A stretch of 64,000 nucleotides of DNA from the NCBI GenBank assembly GCA_963575645.1, contig OY754465.1:61031901-61095900 (forward strand), in the 5' to 3' direction. A program made the translations under genes and the position numbers. A model generated the notes under the pieces. That model did no database searches, had not been told where the DNA came from, and was given only the letters and a program-made list of their open reading frames with translations. Position 1 is the first letter of the stretch. Each line of letters opens with the position of its first letter. Positions 23,957 to 34,768 of the stretch are shown piece by piece. The stretch is from Xanthostigma xanthostigma (lineage: Eukaryota > Arthropoda > Insecta > Raphidioptera > Raphidiidae).

Positions 23957-25469
23957 GGAGGTTGAGCCGTTTTACGAAGATAATGAAAAAAATCTGAAAT
24001 AAAGTTTTTTTAATAGATTTTTTATGACAAAATTTTCTGTAAAAAATCCAAAATCATTAGGAGATTTATAAAATTAAAAATTAAAAAAAACTTTTACATG
24101 TAGTAGTCTTATGGAAAATATGTCAAACTAGCATGCAAACGGTACATTTTAATTTTTTGCAAATAACCAAATAATGTCAGCAGTTCCGAAAACTAACTAT
24201 GTAAAGCAGCGATGTCTTACGCATATTTTAATATTTTTTCCAATTTAATTAGGAGACTTTTAATCAATAAAAAAATCATTAAACCTTAGCACTTTTCGAT
24301 TATGGACTACTAGCCGCTACCCGCGGCTACGCCCGCGATTGAGATGGAAATCGACTTTTGACATGCATATCAGGGGTTGAGGTATTGCACATATTTTGAC
24401 AAACAATTTTCTTATTTTTCGTAAAAATTTTTATTTTTTTTTAATAAAAAGTATCCTATGTTACTTCTAATACCTTCAAGAGTGTATGTGCAAAGTTTCA
24501 TGATGATCGGTTAAGTAGTTTTTGCGTGAAAGCGTAACAAACAAACCGACATTCGCATTTATATCAGGGGTTGAGGTATTGCACATATTTTGACAAACAA
24601 TTTTCTTATTTTTCGTAAAAAATTTTTATTTTTTTTTAATAAAAAGTATCCTATGTTACTTCTAATACCTTCAAGAGTGTATGTGCAAAGTTTCATGATG
24701 ATCGGTTAAGTAGTTTTTGCGTGAAAGCGTAACAAACAAACTTACATTCGCATTTATAATATTTCGTTTTCATAAAATTTGTAAGTCCGGTCCTGTCGGG
24801 CCGATTTTAATGAAATTTTAATAGCACATTTTAATCATTACTAAAGGGTTAAATTTCAATTTTGAAACGATTCGGAGAAATTTTTCGGTATTTTTGGGCC
24901 CAAAAAATGTTTTCAACCCTTTCTTATTTTTCGTAAAAAAATTTTATTTTTTTTTTTAATAAAAAGTATCCTATGTAACTTCTAATACCTTCAAGAGTGT
25001 ATGTGCAAAGTTTCATGATGATCGGTTAAGTAGTTTTTGCGTGAAAGCGTAACAAACAAACTTACATTCGCATTTATAATATTAAATTAAATTAATAATA
25101 ATAATAATAATATGAATGATTCTTGACAATTTTAACACTTTAACTGAAATTTCACATTTTTAATGATTTAATTTTAATTTTTATTACTTCTAATTTCTTT
25201 TTTTAATTATTTACTGCAAAAAATATGTAAAATACAGATATTTACATAAATGTATTTTTTCTAACCTAACTTTGTACAAAAAATTCAAAAGCTAGTCCAT
25301 TAAGTAAAATACTGAAATAATTAATTAATATTAAAATTATTATTTATTTATGCATTTTTGACAATAATTTATTGGTATCATCGACAACCTTTTGTAAAAA
25401 TTTATTATGGAAAAGTTCCCATTTAGAATTCGACTTACTTTTGAATGGAACTGTAACGGATCAACCTCC
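23957..25469. mobile_element. TTAA-type element family P1, copy 2, interrupted by an RTE-like insertion
   Basis: The ends GGAGGTTGAGCCG and TGTAACGGATCAACCTCC are flanked by TTAA at 23953-23956 and 25470-25473. Homology to copies 1 and 3 is broken at about 24309-25115, where a retrotransposon tail has inserted after CGATTATGGACT. Confidence 0.85.
24309..25115 (+). mobile_element. RTE-like non-LTR retrotransposon 3' tail with triplicated unit
   Basis: Starts ACTAGCCGCTACCCGCGG and contains the typical tail block AGTATCCTATGTTACTTCTA, then TTTCATGATGATCGGTTAAG, then CATTCGCATTTATAATATT. This block of about 190 bp occurs three times (from about 24370, 24564 and 24920). The last copy is followed by an ATT/AAT-rich tail. 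It interrupts the P1 element at 23957-25469. Class assignment rests on recalled similarity of the tail to insect RTE elements. Confidence 0.6.
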
Positions 25470-25473
25470 TTAA

Positions 25474-26517
25474 CGAGCTATACTGTCACTATCGTAGTTA
25501 CGGTGTTGGCTTAATCATGGTACGGCAGCGCGTAACGTAAATGGCAGTGGGCGGAGTGAAGATTTCGCGTACACACTACTACTATCGAATCGATACATAC
25601 TTTGATAAAACACGATTCAATCGGTTCGTCCATCTCCACACTCGCACCGATAGCTAACCGAATTCACAAGAACTACGTGGCAGCGACGCGAATCCACGCG
25701 ACAAAATTCAACGTTTCGGAGGAAATACGGGAATTGAAAATACATAAGAACGAATGTATTGTTTTGCGGTAGATATAATAATAAAATATTGGTTCATCAG
25801 GTATAACAAACTACAAGTGCAGGTAAAAAAACCCACCAACTGTAACCTAAAACTGGTCTGGGAAGCCGCGGTGGTTTCCTTGCTTGCAGTAACAAGATCC
25901 ACGTGTGTATCTTCGAGCGTTGGAGTGTGACGGGGCGTGTCGAACCAATCACCCGTCGGGTCAGACATTTGGGTCTGACCCGGTCTGTGAAACAAATCAC
26001 AGTTACCTAATTGACAGTATATAAATGCTCTATAGCAAAATATTTTCAATTTATCCTAGTGCGAAGTATAGAAAAGTGTCTTTCCGGCCCGGATTCGGCA
26101 TTTTAAAAAATCTCACTAAGGGGGGGAAGACAAAAAGTCGCCAAATTTATGAATGCCCCCTTGTAGTAACTACAGATGGAAGGACGCTGCTAGTATTTAG
26201 CGTACAAAAACAGAGCCGTATTCAAATAATACCCCGGCCCGGCCGTGGAGTATCAAGAGTGAACGCTACCCCATTTTTAGGATCAAAGGTTAGAAAACCG
26301 TTAAAAAAATATTTTAGATGAAAATTGAAGAACATGAAATTCTCTCACGTTCTCTTCAACCGATTTGAATATGATTTGCGTTTTGTAGTACTAGTTACTA
26401 CGCAACATTTTTATGGGAAACTTGCATTTCCTGCTCTCGTGAAAACCCTGTTATTTAGTTTTTCGAGAATTCACGATTTATAGAAACTATAGTTTAATGG
26501 AAAGATTACGTTATAAA
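25474..26517. other. Intergenic, no gene supported
   Basis: Two overlapping minus-strand open frames (25708-26049 and 25797-26000) have no recognisable domain. GC-rich CCGGCCCGG patches at 26085 and 26240 suggest an old MITE. Confidence 0.3.
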
Positions 26518-26525
26518 ATTTACAG

Positions 26526-26719
26526 CAGGGCCCGATCTGGGGGGGGCAAACCGGGCAATTGCCCGGGGCGGCAAAATTGAGGGCGGCGCGGCGTCGGCGG
26601 TGAAAATTTGAAAGATGGATAAACAAAAAAAAAAAAACACCATCTATGGAACAACGCATGGGTAAAAGGTGGCAAATATTATTTTGCCCGGAGCGGCGAA
26701 ATAGCTGGATCGGGCCCTG
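26526..26719. mobile_element. 194-bp GC-rich hAT-type MITE
   Basis: The ends CAGGGCCCGATC and GATCGGGCCCTG are flanked by a perfect 8-bp duplication ATTTACAG (26518-26525 and 26720-26727). The interior is markedly more GC-rich than the window (GGGCGGCGCGGCGTCGGCGG). Confidence 0.9.
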
Positions 26720-27046
26720 ATTTACAGTCCTATAGACCAATCATGAATTAATAATTAGTATGCAATTGGTATGGCAACAGACGTCAACGCACAATTATTA
26801 ATAAAATATAATAATCGTGACGTCAACAATAACGGACAACGGTCACTGAATTCGTTGAATTGAATGGTTTTGCATTTCTGATTGAGTTGACTAAACAATA
26901 CGCGTCAAAATTACAATGATCTTTCCTTTCACAATATCAGCATTTTACTGTTATCACATTTTCTTAAAAGAAGTTCGTAAAATTAAAACTTGTTATCAGT
27001 TTACCGATAGACTTAATGCTGGGTTGCAGAAAGGATTGTCAAAAAA

Positions 27047-28125
27047 TTTGATTTGACAATGATTTTTGGTTTAGAAGTTATTTGCGTATACAGGGTGAGT
27101 TTTAAGTTGATGCTTTTTTTTTAACAGCGTGTAAAAATCAAATAGACGAGCAAATATTTCAAATAGTTTTTTATCAAAACTCAAAAATAAGAGAGAAACA
27201 GCCTTTCGAAGTTTAAATAAATTTTATTAAATTTTCTTTAATTTTGAGGTCGGTCCTGGGGTTATATTATGTCACTATGGAAATAAGTTGTTATTATCTC
27301 TCAAAAACAGAACAACACACATGTCAGTTTCAAATAAGCACCAACATACTTGATAATAACAACTTATTTCCATAGTGACATAATATAACCCCAGGGCCGA
27401 CCTCAAAATTAAAGAAAATTTAATAAAATTTATTTAAACTTCGAAAGGCTGTTTCTCTCTTATTTTTGAGTTTTGATAAAAAACTATTTGAAATATTTGC
27501 TCGTCTATTTGATTTTTACACGCTGTTAAAAAAAAAGCATCAACTTAAAACTCACCTGTATAGAAAATCATATAAAACCTTACAATATGGCCGTAGTTTC
27601 CAAACTAAAAGAGACACAAAATTTTTCTTTGGCTCACTGAATTCAGAGCATTTTCTTCTGTAAGCATTCTCAATTTCAAAAGTATATTAATTAATTCGAT
27701 TTTGGCAATTTTTTCAAGGCATACCCCTTTAAAAATATGCGATTTTTGACGAAAACCGAAATTTTTCGAAACTTTTGCAAAATCATCATGCTAATAGAAA
27801 AAAAACACGCTGAATCCAATGAGCACAAACAAACGTCTGTGTGTCTTTTGGTTTAGAAGTTATTTGCGTTTATAGTTTTCAGAAAATCATATAAAACCTT
27901 CGAATGGCCGTAGTTTCCAAACTAAAAGAGATACAGACGTTTGCTTATACGCTCATTGAATTCAGCGTATTTTTTTCTGTAAGCATTCTCAATTTCAAAA
28001 GTACCTATACTATAAAGAATTCGATTTTTGCAATTTTTTCAAGGCACACCCCTTTAAAAAAATGCGATTTTTGACGAAACCCGAAATCTTTCGGAACTTT
28101 GGCAAAACCATCAAGCTGAATCCAG
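27047..28125 (+). repeat. Tandem duplication of about 300 bp, first unit split by the foldback MITE
   Basis: Both units contain TTGGTTTAGAAGTTATTTGC, AGAAAATCATATAAAACCTT, GGCCGTAGTTTCCAAACTAA and ACCCCTTTAAAAA..ATGCGATTTTTGACG. Unit 1 is 27047-27090 plus 27559-27840; unit 2 is 27847-28125. Confidence 0.75.
27091..27558. mobile_element. TA-flanked foldback MITE with about 205-bp near-perfect arms
   Basis: Starts CAGGGTGAGTTTTAAGTTGA and ends with TCAACTTAAAACTCACCTG, flanked by TA on both sides. The arms pair almost perfectly, including TCACTATGGAAATAAGTTGT, around a loop of about 50 bp. The related repeat at 27850 shows the uninterrupted site. Confidence 0.9.
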
Positions 28126-28353
28126 CATGGTCCAAAAAAAGTTTCGAACTAAAAAAATAGTATTTAACCCCCCCTCTCCCTTTACAAGTAACGCCACTGA
28201 CTTCGTGGCCGACGAGCTAGTACTAAAAAAAAAATTAACAAAATTTGATCCACTTCTCAAAAAGGTTTGCCTAAATTGTACTCACACAAAAACAAATGAT
28301 TGTTCTACATGAAAAAGATCGCTTTTCAAGCTTGATCAAAATGTGTAGAAAAA

Positions 28354-28602
28354 TTGGTTGTCTGTAAAGTCGGTTTACGGACGATAGTTTTACGTGATAA
28401 CGTCATAAAGAAACATTGATGAACTCTCTGACGTCACGCGAGAAGAGAGAGAAATGCGTACAAGCCGACGCTTGGGCCGATCGTGCCTCTCTATCGCTTA
28501 TACCGCGCTCTCGCTTGCACGCTCAGGCTCAGGCGGAACGTAACACTTTTTCGTGCGTGCAGCCGGTGTTTCATCAATTTATAAGACGTTATCACGTCAA
28601 AA
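28354..28602 (+). mobile_element. MITE family E, copy 1
   Basis: TTTTACGTGATAACGTC near the left pairs with GACGTTATCACGTCAAAA at the right end. Outside the left repeat lies a conserved 35-bp flank starting TTGGTTGTCTGTAAAGTCGG. The interior is GC-richer and holds one open frame conserved with copy 2. Confidence 0.75.
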
Positions 28603-29858
28603 AACGTTGTTTCGAAGTGGAAACTGTATAATATTAAATACATGTAGGTATAGACAGCTTAAGAAAAATTTTCGATCGATCAATTATTTTTCGATGCTTT
28701 TCTTATGGAGAAATATGTGAGATCACAATCTAAGGTCAATGTCAAATCAGATTTTCTGACAATGCTTTCTGCAACTGAACATAAGTAGGTCTGAGCATAT
28801 AGGGCAGTAGGCAGACGCATTTTAGAATAGCGGACAACTTTAGGATGGAACCTAAAAATAATGAGTGAAAACTTATAGAATCATCGTTTCTCGATTTTAT
28901 ATTTGTTAAAAATATTATACAGTCTGGTAAACAAGTGTAAGGCTGAAAAAGGGTGGAAAATATATGACAATACAAAAATAATTCCAAAACTTACCAAGCT
29001 AAAATCACGGACTTTTTCTCAACACAAAAATCCAATTTTGTCGGTGATATGGAAAAAAATTCATCCGTTTCGAGGATGAAATTAGGCCGGTGGAGGGGTT
29101 GGTGTACGGCTCAAAAACGGAAAAAAACCTTTTTCGGAAAGGCAATAATAATGTAATGCGCGTGTAACCCCGTTCGAGGATGGTTTACGGCCGTTTTGGG
29201 GGTTGCGCAACCCCAAGACGAAATATTAATATCACCAACGTGTTCATAAGCCTTGAAAACGGGAGGAGGGGGGAGGTATACTCGTTCCGGCTCAAAGAAT
29301 TTACATTTTTCAAGGTTTTTTTCCACACACGCCACTAATATATCCAAAGTTGGGGATGAACTCTGACGATGCACTGAGAAAATTGGGAACGGAATTGTTT
29401 TGTAAATTCGTCTATACGTTGGAAGATCGCAACCCATGGAGAGGTTACTTGCATATGTCATATTAAAGAAACAAAAAGATAAATATTATTGACAAACACG
29501 TCCATGACCCTTTCTTAAGGCTCTGCCTTTAAGACATCAGTTAGGTGTTTATCAACACGTATTTCATGAGAAGACAATAAATAAATAACAATAGTCAATA
29601 CGCCATACCGGAGACACGTTTTCTGTTCTCATTGTTAAAACGTTAATTATTATTCACCGCCAACTAACTGAAGTGATAATAATGGTAAAGGTGTGGTCTG
29701 CGTGAGTGCGTGCGTGACGTCACGTACACACACATGATGCAATATCAAAATGACAACCCTACATTGTTAATTAAAGCCACTATCGCATTATCACAGAATT
29801 GCAGATATTTTTAATCATTCAACAATGAAACGGTTTGTTTTTAACATTTTATTTTTAA
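28603..29858. other. Intergenic, no gene supported
   Basis: A 116-residue minus frame at 29111-29461 shows no domain; GGTTGCGCAACCCC near 29200 and surrounding GC-rich text suggest a repeat fragment. Confidence 0.3.
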
Positions 29859-30477
29859 CTAGCGGTCCTGTCCGGTTTCACTCGGGTGTAAAAGAACGAA
29901 TGGGGAAGGGAGAAACATGAGTACACACATTTATATTAGTTTACCGAGATGAATGTTGTGTCCAAATTTCATTTACCGTTCAAAATTTTTTGTCGATAAA
30001 AAGCAATATTTATACTTTTTTTAACTAATCATTTTTTTTTAATTAATTAAATAAAATTAAAATAAATTTTAATGTAATCTTTAGAAGAAAGCAATATAGA
30101 AAATAAAAAAAAAATAAAAATGCATTCGCCCAACGTAGGGCTCGAACCCACGACCCTGGTATTGACAGTCTTGTGCTCTACCGATTGCGCTAGCCAGCGT
30201 TGTACTCTTACATCGCTAATATGAGTATACTTAGTTAGTGCATTTCACCTGAATAGAAACTTATTTTTTAGATACATTTGGAACATTTTTCATTAATGCT
30301 CCGCTCCTAATGGTCGTAGCCTGATTTTATATAGCCTATAGCCTTCCTCGATAAATGGGCTCTCCAACAAAAAAATGTTTTTTCAATTTGAACCAGTAGT
30401 TCCTGAGATTAGCGCGTTCAAACAAATAAACAAACAAACAATTTCTTCAGCTTTATATATTAGTATAGAAGTATAGA
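29859..30477 (-). mobile_element. Helitron-like non-autonomous element H, copy 3
   Basis: Minus-strand ends: TC at 30477-30476 after A, and CTAG at 29862-29859 before T. A small duplication (GTATAGA) occurs at the 5' end. The tRNA-like core is at 30127-30198. Confidence 0.8.
30127..30198 (-). pseudogene. tRNA-Lys-like core inside Helitron-like copy 3
   Basis: D arm GCGCAATCGGTAGAGC, anticodon loop CTGTCAA and B box GGTTCGAGCCC. The 5' acceptor half (ACGCTGGCTAGC) only partly pairs with the 3' half. Confidence 0.65.
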
Positions 30478-31216
30478 TTAATGAAGGGAGTACACACCTT
30501 GAAATTTTCCAAAAATTGATTTTTTTTTTTTCTAAATAGATTGTCAATACTTTTAAGAATATTTTAAACTTTGAATCATTTCAAAATTTCAATTATATCC
30601 GAAGTTATAGTCATCAGAAAAGTCAGAGAGAGAGAGTAAACCTGAAGAGACTAAAGATGCCAGGAAATTAAAAAGAGCTGCTCAAAAGGAGTCAGAAGAT
30701 ATCACGGCAACATTGGAAAACCTTGTGTATGGTCCAGGAATTGCAGATTGAAGGTAATAGAAAAATTATTTGGTTTTAGGCTTTGACGCCGTACTTTATT
30801 TCTTTAGCGTTTTTCTCGAAACTACTTTCTCAAGATCTACTCAACCGATCTTGTTCATAACACATTTTCAAAATTTGGACTTTTTTCAAACAGCTGCTAT
30901 TTTTACAAAAATTTAAAAAAAAACCTTATCCTCTACATTGCGAGATAGCTATTGCCTTCCTCAGTATTGGATTTTTTTTTTATTTCAAACAATGCCTTAC
31001 AGAGGACTCATGTCCTCCGTCAGCGAGGATTTTCAAAACAGTGTCCTACTTGATGACCCATATCTCCGCCATTTTAAATGTTTTTTATTATTTATAGAAC
31101 TAGTGTGTAAATGTGTTCATTTTTGCGCCTATTTTTCCGAGTACCAAGGTGATGTAACCCTTTAATTAAGCAAATCTCCTCAGCTGTAACTAATTCTTGT
31201 GTCTCTGACTGTGATC
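30478..31216. other. Intergenic, one possible exon-like fragment
   Basis: About 30615-30753 (plus) reads as an open stretch ending LENLVYGPGIAD and a stop, with charged, coding-like composition after a possible AG acceptor. No identity could be given. The rest is unassigned. Confidence 0.3.
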
Positions 31217-31390
31217 AACATTGTCAGACGTACCGATTTTTACAGGGCGTCCTGATTTTTTTAACCTAAAATTGAATGTCCGCACGGGACAGTCAATTAC
31301 GATTTTACAACCAATATCGAATAATCATGTGATGAATTTTATCAACCCATTACGGAGCAAAAAGAGGTAAATCTTCAGTCAATTACAAAA
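31217..31390. repeat. Degraded fragment of family D
   Basis: TTGTCAGACGTACCGATTTT, GGGCGTCCTGATTTTT and GAATGTCC..CGGGACAG follow the family D order but with many changes and only one end. Confidence 0.5.
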
Positions 31391-31933
31391 ATGTAAACCG
31401 GTTTTTCGAAAAATAAATAGCTTAGTATTTGTTTAATATGATTATTTTAAATATCATGATTTCTACGTTGGTTCTAATATATATTATAAAAATTTTCTTA
31501 CCTTTAGGCTCGTCTAATTTCAAATATTTTTATGGGAGATTCCGTGCTCCAAATAAACTCTTGTTGAGGACACGTTTCAATTTCCTTGTACGTGAGACCA
31601 TTTGTTTCTGTAAAAACAAAACACAACTGAAAACAATTCATTTCATACTTTTCAACTGTTTGCGCTGTAAATGTTGATACAACAGCAACATAATATTATG
31701 TGTGAAGCTAAATATTACTGATCTAAACTGGTATACGCCAGCTAATCTATAAGGAATACAGCAGTCGCTAGATTAAATAAATAACCAGAAGTATAACTCT
31801 CTAGTACGCGCTTTATTCCTTCCCGCCATATTGGTTCATGCGACAAATATCGATCCACCGCTACGCTCAAGCTGGGTCTCCTGGTTACAGACTTCGTGCA
31901 GCAAACATACCTTATAAAGATATTTATTCAACA
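31391..31933. other. Intergenic, no gene seen
   Basis: An 82-residue hydrophobic frame at 31429-31677 has no supporting context. Confidence 0.3.
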
Positions 31934-31937
31934 CGCG

Positions 31938-32284
31938 TGAGTAATATGTAATTTCGGGGCCCTGCTAAATTCGGGAGAAATAATAAATTACTTCATGTTG
32001 ACGCGTAGAGTGCTAATAATGAGCCGTACTACACGATAATGAATTTTCTGGACCAATAGGAACGCAGTAGCAAGCGCAAGCCGTACAATAATGAAAAAAA
32101 ACTGCACAGCTTCTGGACCAATAGGAACGTGGTAGGCGGTATTGTATATATGAAAACAGCATCACAATTCAGCAAAAGTCAGGGCCATCTTGTGTGCATC
32201 GAGGGCGGTGGGTACGTCAATCAATAAAGTGATTTATTATTTTTCCCTCTTTTATCAGGGCCCCGATTACATATTACTCGTGCT
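31938..32284. mobile_element. MITE just beyond the 3' end of EEF2KMT
   Basis: GAGTAATATGTAATTTCGGG plus GCCCTG at the left is mirrored by CAGGGCCCCGATTACATATT plus ACTC at the right. The direct motif TTCTGGACCAATAGGAACG occurs twice inside. Ends within 15 bp of the EEF2KMT stop codon. Confidence 0.75.
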
Positions 32285-32298
32285 AGTCGAATAAAATA

Positions 32299-34132
32299 TT
32301 ATGTGCGGCCATTGATCGAAGGAGAATATTCCACTCGCGTGCGTTTTACCGCACTCGCTACGCTCGTGCGGCAAATTTCACGCTCATGGAATCTTCTCCT
32401 TCTCTCACTAGTCGCACAATATACTATTACATTACCTAAGAAATCAAGAAACTCCGTCAACGTAGAATTGTTTCTAACGGTGCACGCAAAGATAGCAACG
32501 CAATCGTCGCGTTCGGTTAAAAAGTAAGTCAACGTTTTACACAGTGAGCCGAATAAACTAGAGTCATACACCACATCGGCGGCTAACAAATAATTCGGCG
32601 CGATACGGCCACAAATATTATCCTTATCAACACTTTGCCACGGTAACGATAAGACCGATAACTTCTTCTCTTCGTACAGAGTACTATACACGACTTTTAC
32701 TTCGTCGTCTAACACAATATCGGTAATGTCATTAAAGTCACTCGTGTTCAAATTTAATTTCACATTTTTATTTAACACGTTAAGTACACTGGGATGGCAG
32801 TCCGTTATATATATTTCTGAAATGTCGCAGCAAACTGTTACGGCTAAACTGGTCAAGCCGATTCCGGATCCCAATTCCAGGACGCTTTTGTTCACGAACA
32901 GACTCTTGTTCGCCAAACACCATTCGGCCAGTGCTAAAGACGCCTGTAAATAATATAAATAACAGTAAACGCTTAATGTGAATAATAGACAACTGGTGTG
33001 ACCTGTGCGAATTATTCGCATTAAATAAGTATAATAATTATCACTTTACAAAATTATTTTTTAAATATGATTGCAGGTATTCAACTCGTTTCTAATTTTG
33101 CACACTGCTTATAACGTTCTTCTTTTTGTTGTATTACAATATGACGCTCAGATGACAGATCGAAGAAATATTTTACTAAAATTGTCATATAGAGGCGCAA
33201 GTAGCAAAAGCGTTGAGCTAAGCCGTCAGATGGCATCATGCAGCATCGCTGTGACTTTGTTCAGCGTTGCTCGCTGTTTCAAAATTATAGCCGTCAGATG
33301 GCAGTATGCAGTATTGTGTCTGTTGTATTACAATATGAAGGTCAGATGACAGATCGAAGTGTTGACGTTGTTTCAAAATTAAAGCCGTCAGATGGCAGAC
33401 GTTGTTCAGCGTTGCTGTATTTTAATTAATTTACAAAAACAAAAGCAATAATAAATTTTTTAGTTGTCGATGTCAGTAGAGCAAGCAATTATCTGTAAAA
33501 TGATATAAAATGTATGTGGAGAAATTGTGAGGTTTTTTCTAAAAAGGGAGGCATACATCTTTAACCTTAGCGTATTAATATATTATATGATAATGAAAAG
33601 CTACAACTTTTAGAAAAATGGCTGTTAAACTTACTGGCCAGCTGCAAAGACCCGTGGTTCCTTGCGATATGAAATTGGAACTTTCACATAAAGTAAGCAC
33701 TTTGCCGAAGGAACTTATTATGTAATGTTTATAGTTGAAATGTATCCCGTCGCCTTTAGAAATTAAATTTCCGTAAGCTTCATACACAGCATCGTGAACT
33801 TCTGTACCACTTTGTTCCAATTGTTCAATAATGCATTTAACAAAACTGCACTGATATGATATTTTTACAGGATAATTAACAATTAAGGAATGATTAACTG
33901 TTTGATCAATAAGACAAGCCTGTTCTTGCCATGAAATGTTATGAATGACGTCCTAAAATAACAGTTAAAAAAACCAAATCAACATACGTCAAACTGAAAA
34001 CTGTGTCAACATTTATATAGGTTATGTCTGCTAGTATTGTTATACCTTCCAGTCGATAGTTTTTATCGGAGCACAACAAAAAAATTGTTTTTGCAAATGC
34101 TTAATTTTAAACGCTATCTTATCGCTACACAT
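32299..34132 (-). CDS. EEF2KMT: EEF2KMT / FAM86-type protein-lysine N-methyltransferase, 3 coding exons
   Basis: Exons on the minus strand are 34132-34046, 33952-33635 and 32943-32299, all joined in phase 0 at GT..AG sites, giving about 349 residues (human family member about 330). The start MCSDKIAFKIKHLQ is chosen because the frame upstream has a stop and no earlier ATG. The FAM86 N-terminal region (about 1-135) leads through TTGLCSWPASLALAEW, spliced across intron 2, into a class I SAM-dependent methyltransferase. Motif I is VLELGSGIGLTSL, followed by the acidic post-I motif ITDCHPS and the motif LLAADVVYD. The family trimethylates a lysine of eukaryotic elongation factor 2 in the cytosol. 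The gene is divergent from the TPR gene, whose start is 637 bp away. The last 40 or so residues are Arg-rich and do not look like the family C-terminus; they run into repeat-like DNA next to a MITE, so the 3' end may be altered. Intron 2 holds a degenerate tandem repeat. Confidence 0.9.
33115..33425 (+). repeat. Degenerate tandem repeat in EEF2KMT intron 2
   Basis: TTGTATTACAATATGA followed by GATGACAGATCGAAG occurs twice, and AGCCGTCAGATGGCA with GTTCAGCGTTGCT occurs two to three times. Confidence 0.7.
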
Positions 34133-34768
34133 TTCAATACAAGATGTCAATAATTTGCATTCTGTTTTTGTAAACCTTTTAATCACAATTTGACATTGCA
34201 CATTGCTCTTTTGCAACCGTCAACTGAAGCGAAAACCTGAAATGCACCAACGTACGGTTCTATCAGAAGCTTGTACAAAGTTCCGTTTAATGTCACTAGT
34301 AATAAAAATTGTAGAATTTTCAAAAATCTACATTATAATTTTAAAACGTGTATCATAATCGTCTTTTATGGTTTTATTTTATGAACACGATATTACTAGA
34401 GATAACACAGATAATAAATTTTAAATAATTAACAGATACCTTTAAATCAATATGCATGTGTAAATGGTTATTTCCATTCATAGATAGCACTATACAGTAA
34501 TATTGAATAAAATATGCAATTAAGTTTAAGCCTTTCTTTGTCTTACACATATAAAATTCTTATTTAGGTTCTCTTTTTAACTCGGCACTACATTGACAGA
34601 TGTTATCTTGATGCTATCGGTTTGATAGAATACATATTTGAAGAATAATCTCCGGAATGTATAATAAGTGTATTAGCTTGATTTTTAGGAGAAATATAAA
34701 TTGTGTTCATTTCTAAATAAAATCGCGTAAATAACTGAAAGCCCTTCGAAGGGCCCTTTAACATAATA
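34133..34768. promoter_or_regulatory. Divergent intergenic region between EEF2KMT and the TPR gene
   Basis: The two coding starts face away from each other and are separated by 636 bp without a recognisable mobile element. A shared bidirectional promoter is inferred from the head-to-head layout; no clear TATA box or initiator could be assigned. Confidence 0.4.

Noticed and set aside
25708-26049. 113-residue minus-strand open frame
   Set aside because: Composition and lack of conservation signals look random; an overlapping frame is equally open.
29111-29461. 116-residue minus-strand open frame
   Set aside because: Overlaps GC-rich repeat-like DNA; no recognisable motif.
31429-31677. Small hydrophobic protein
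   Set aside because: AT-rich chance frame without any context or homology that I recognise.
32944-33021. N-terminal extension MRIIRTGHTSC of the SAM-methyltransferase exon
   Set aside because: This is intron read-through; the AG at 32945-32944 joins the exon to 33635 with correct FAM86 sequence.
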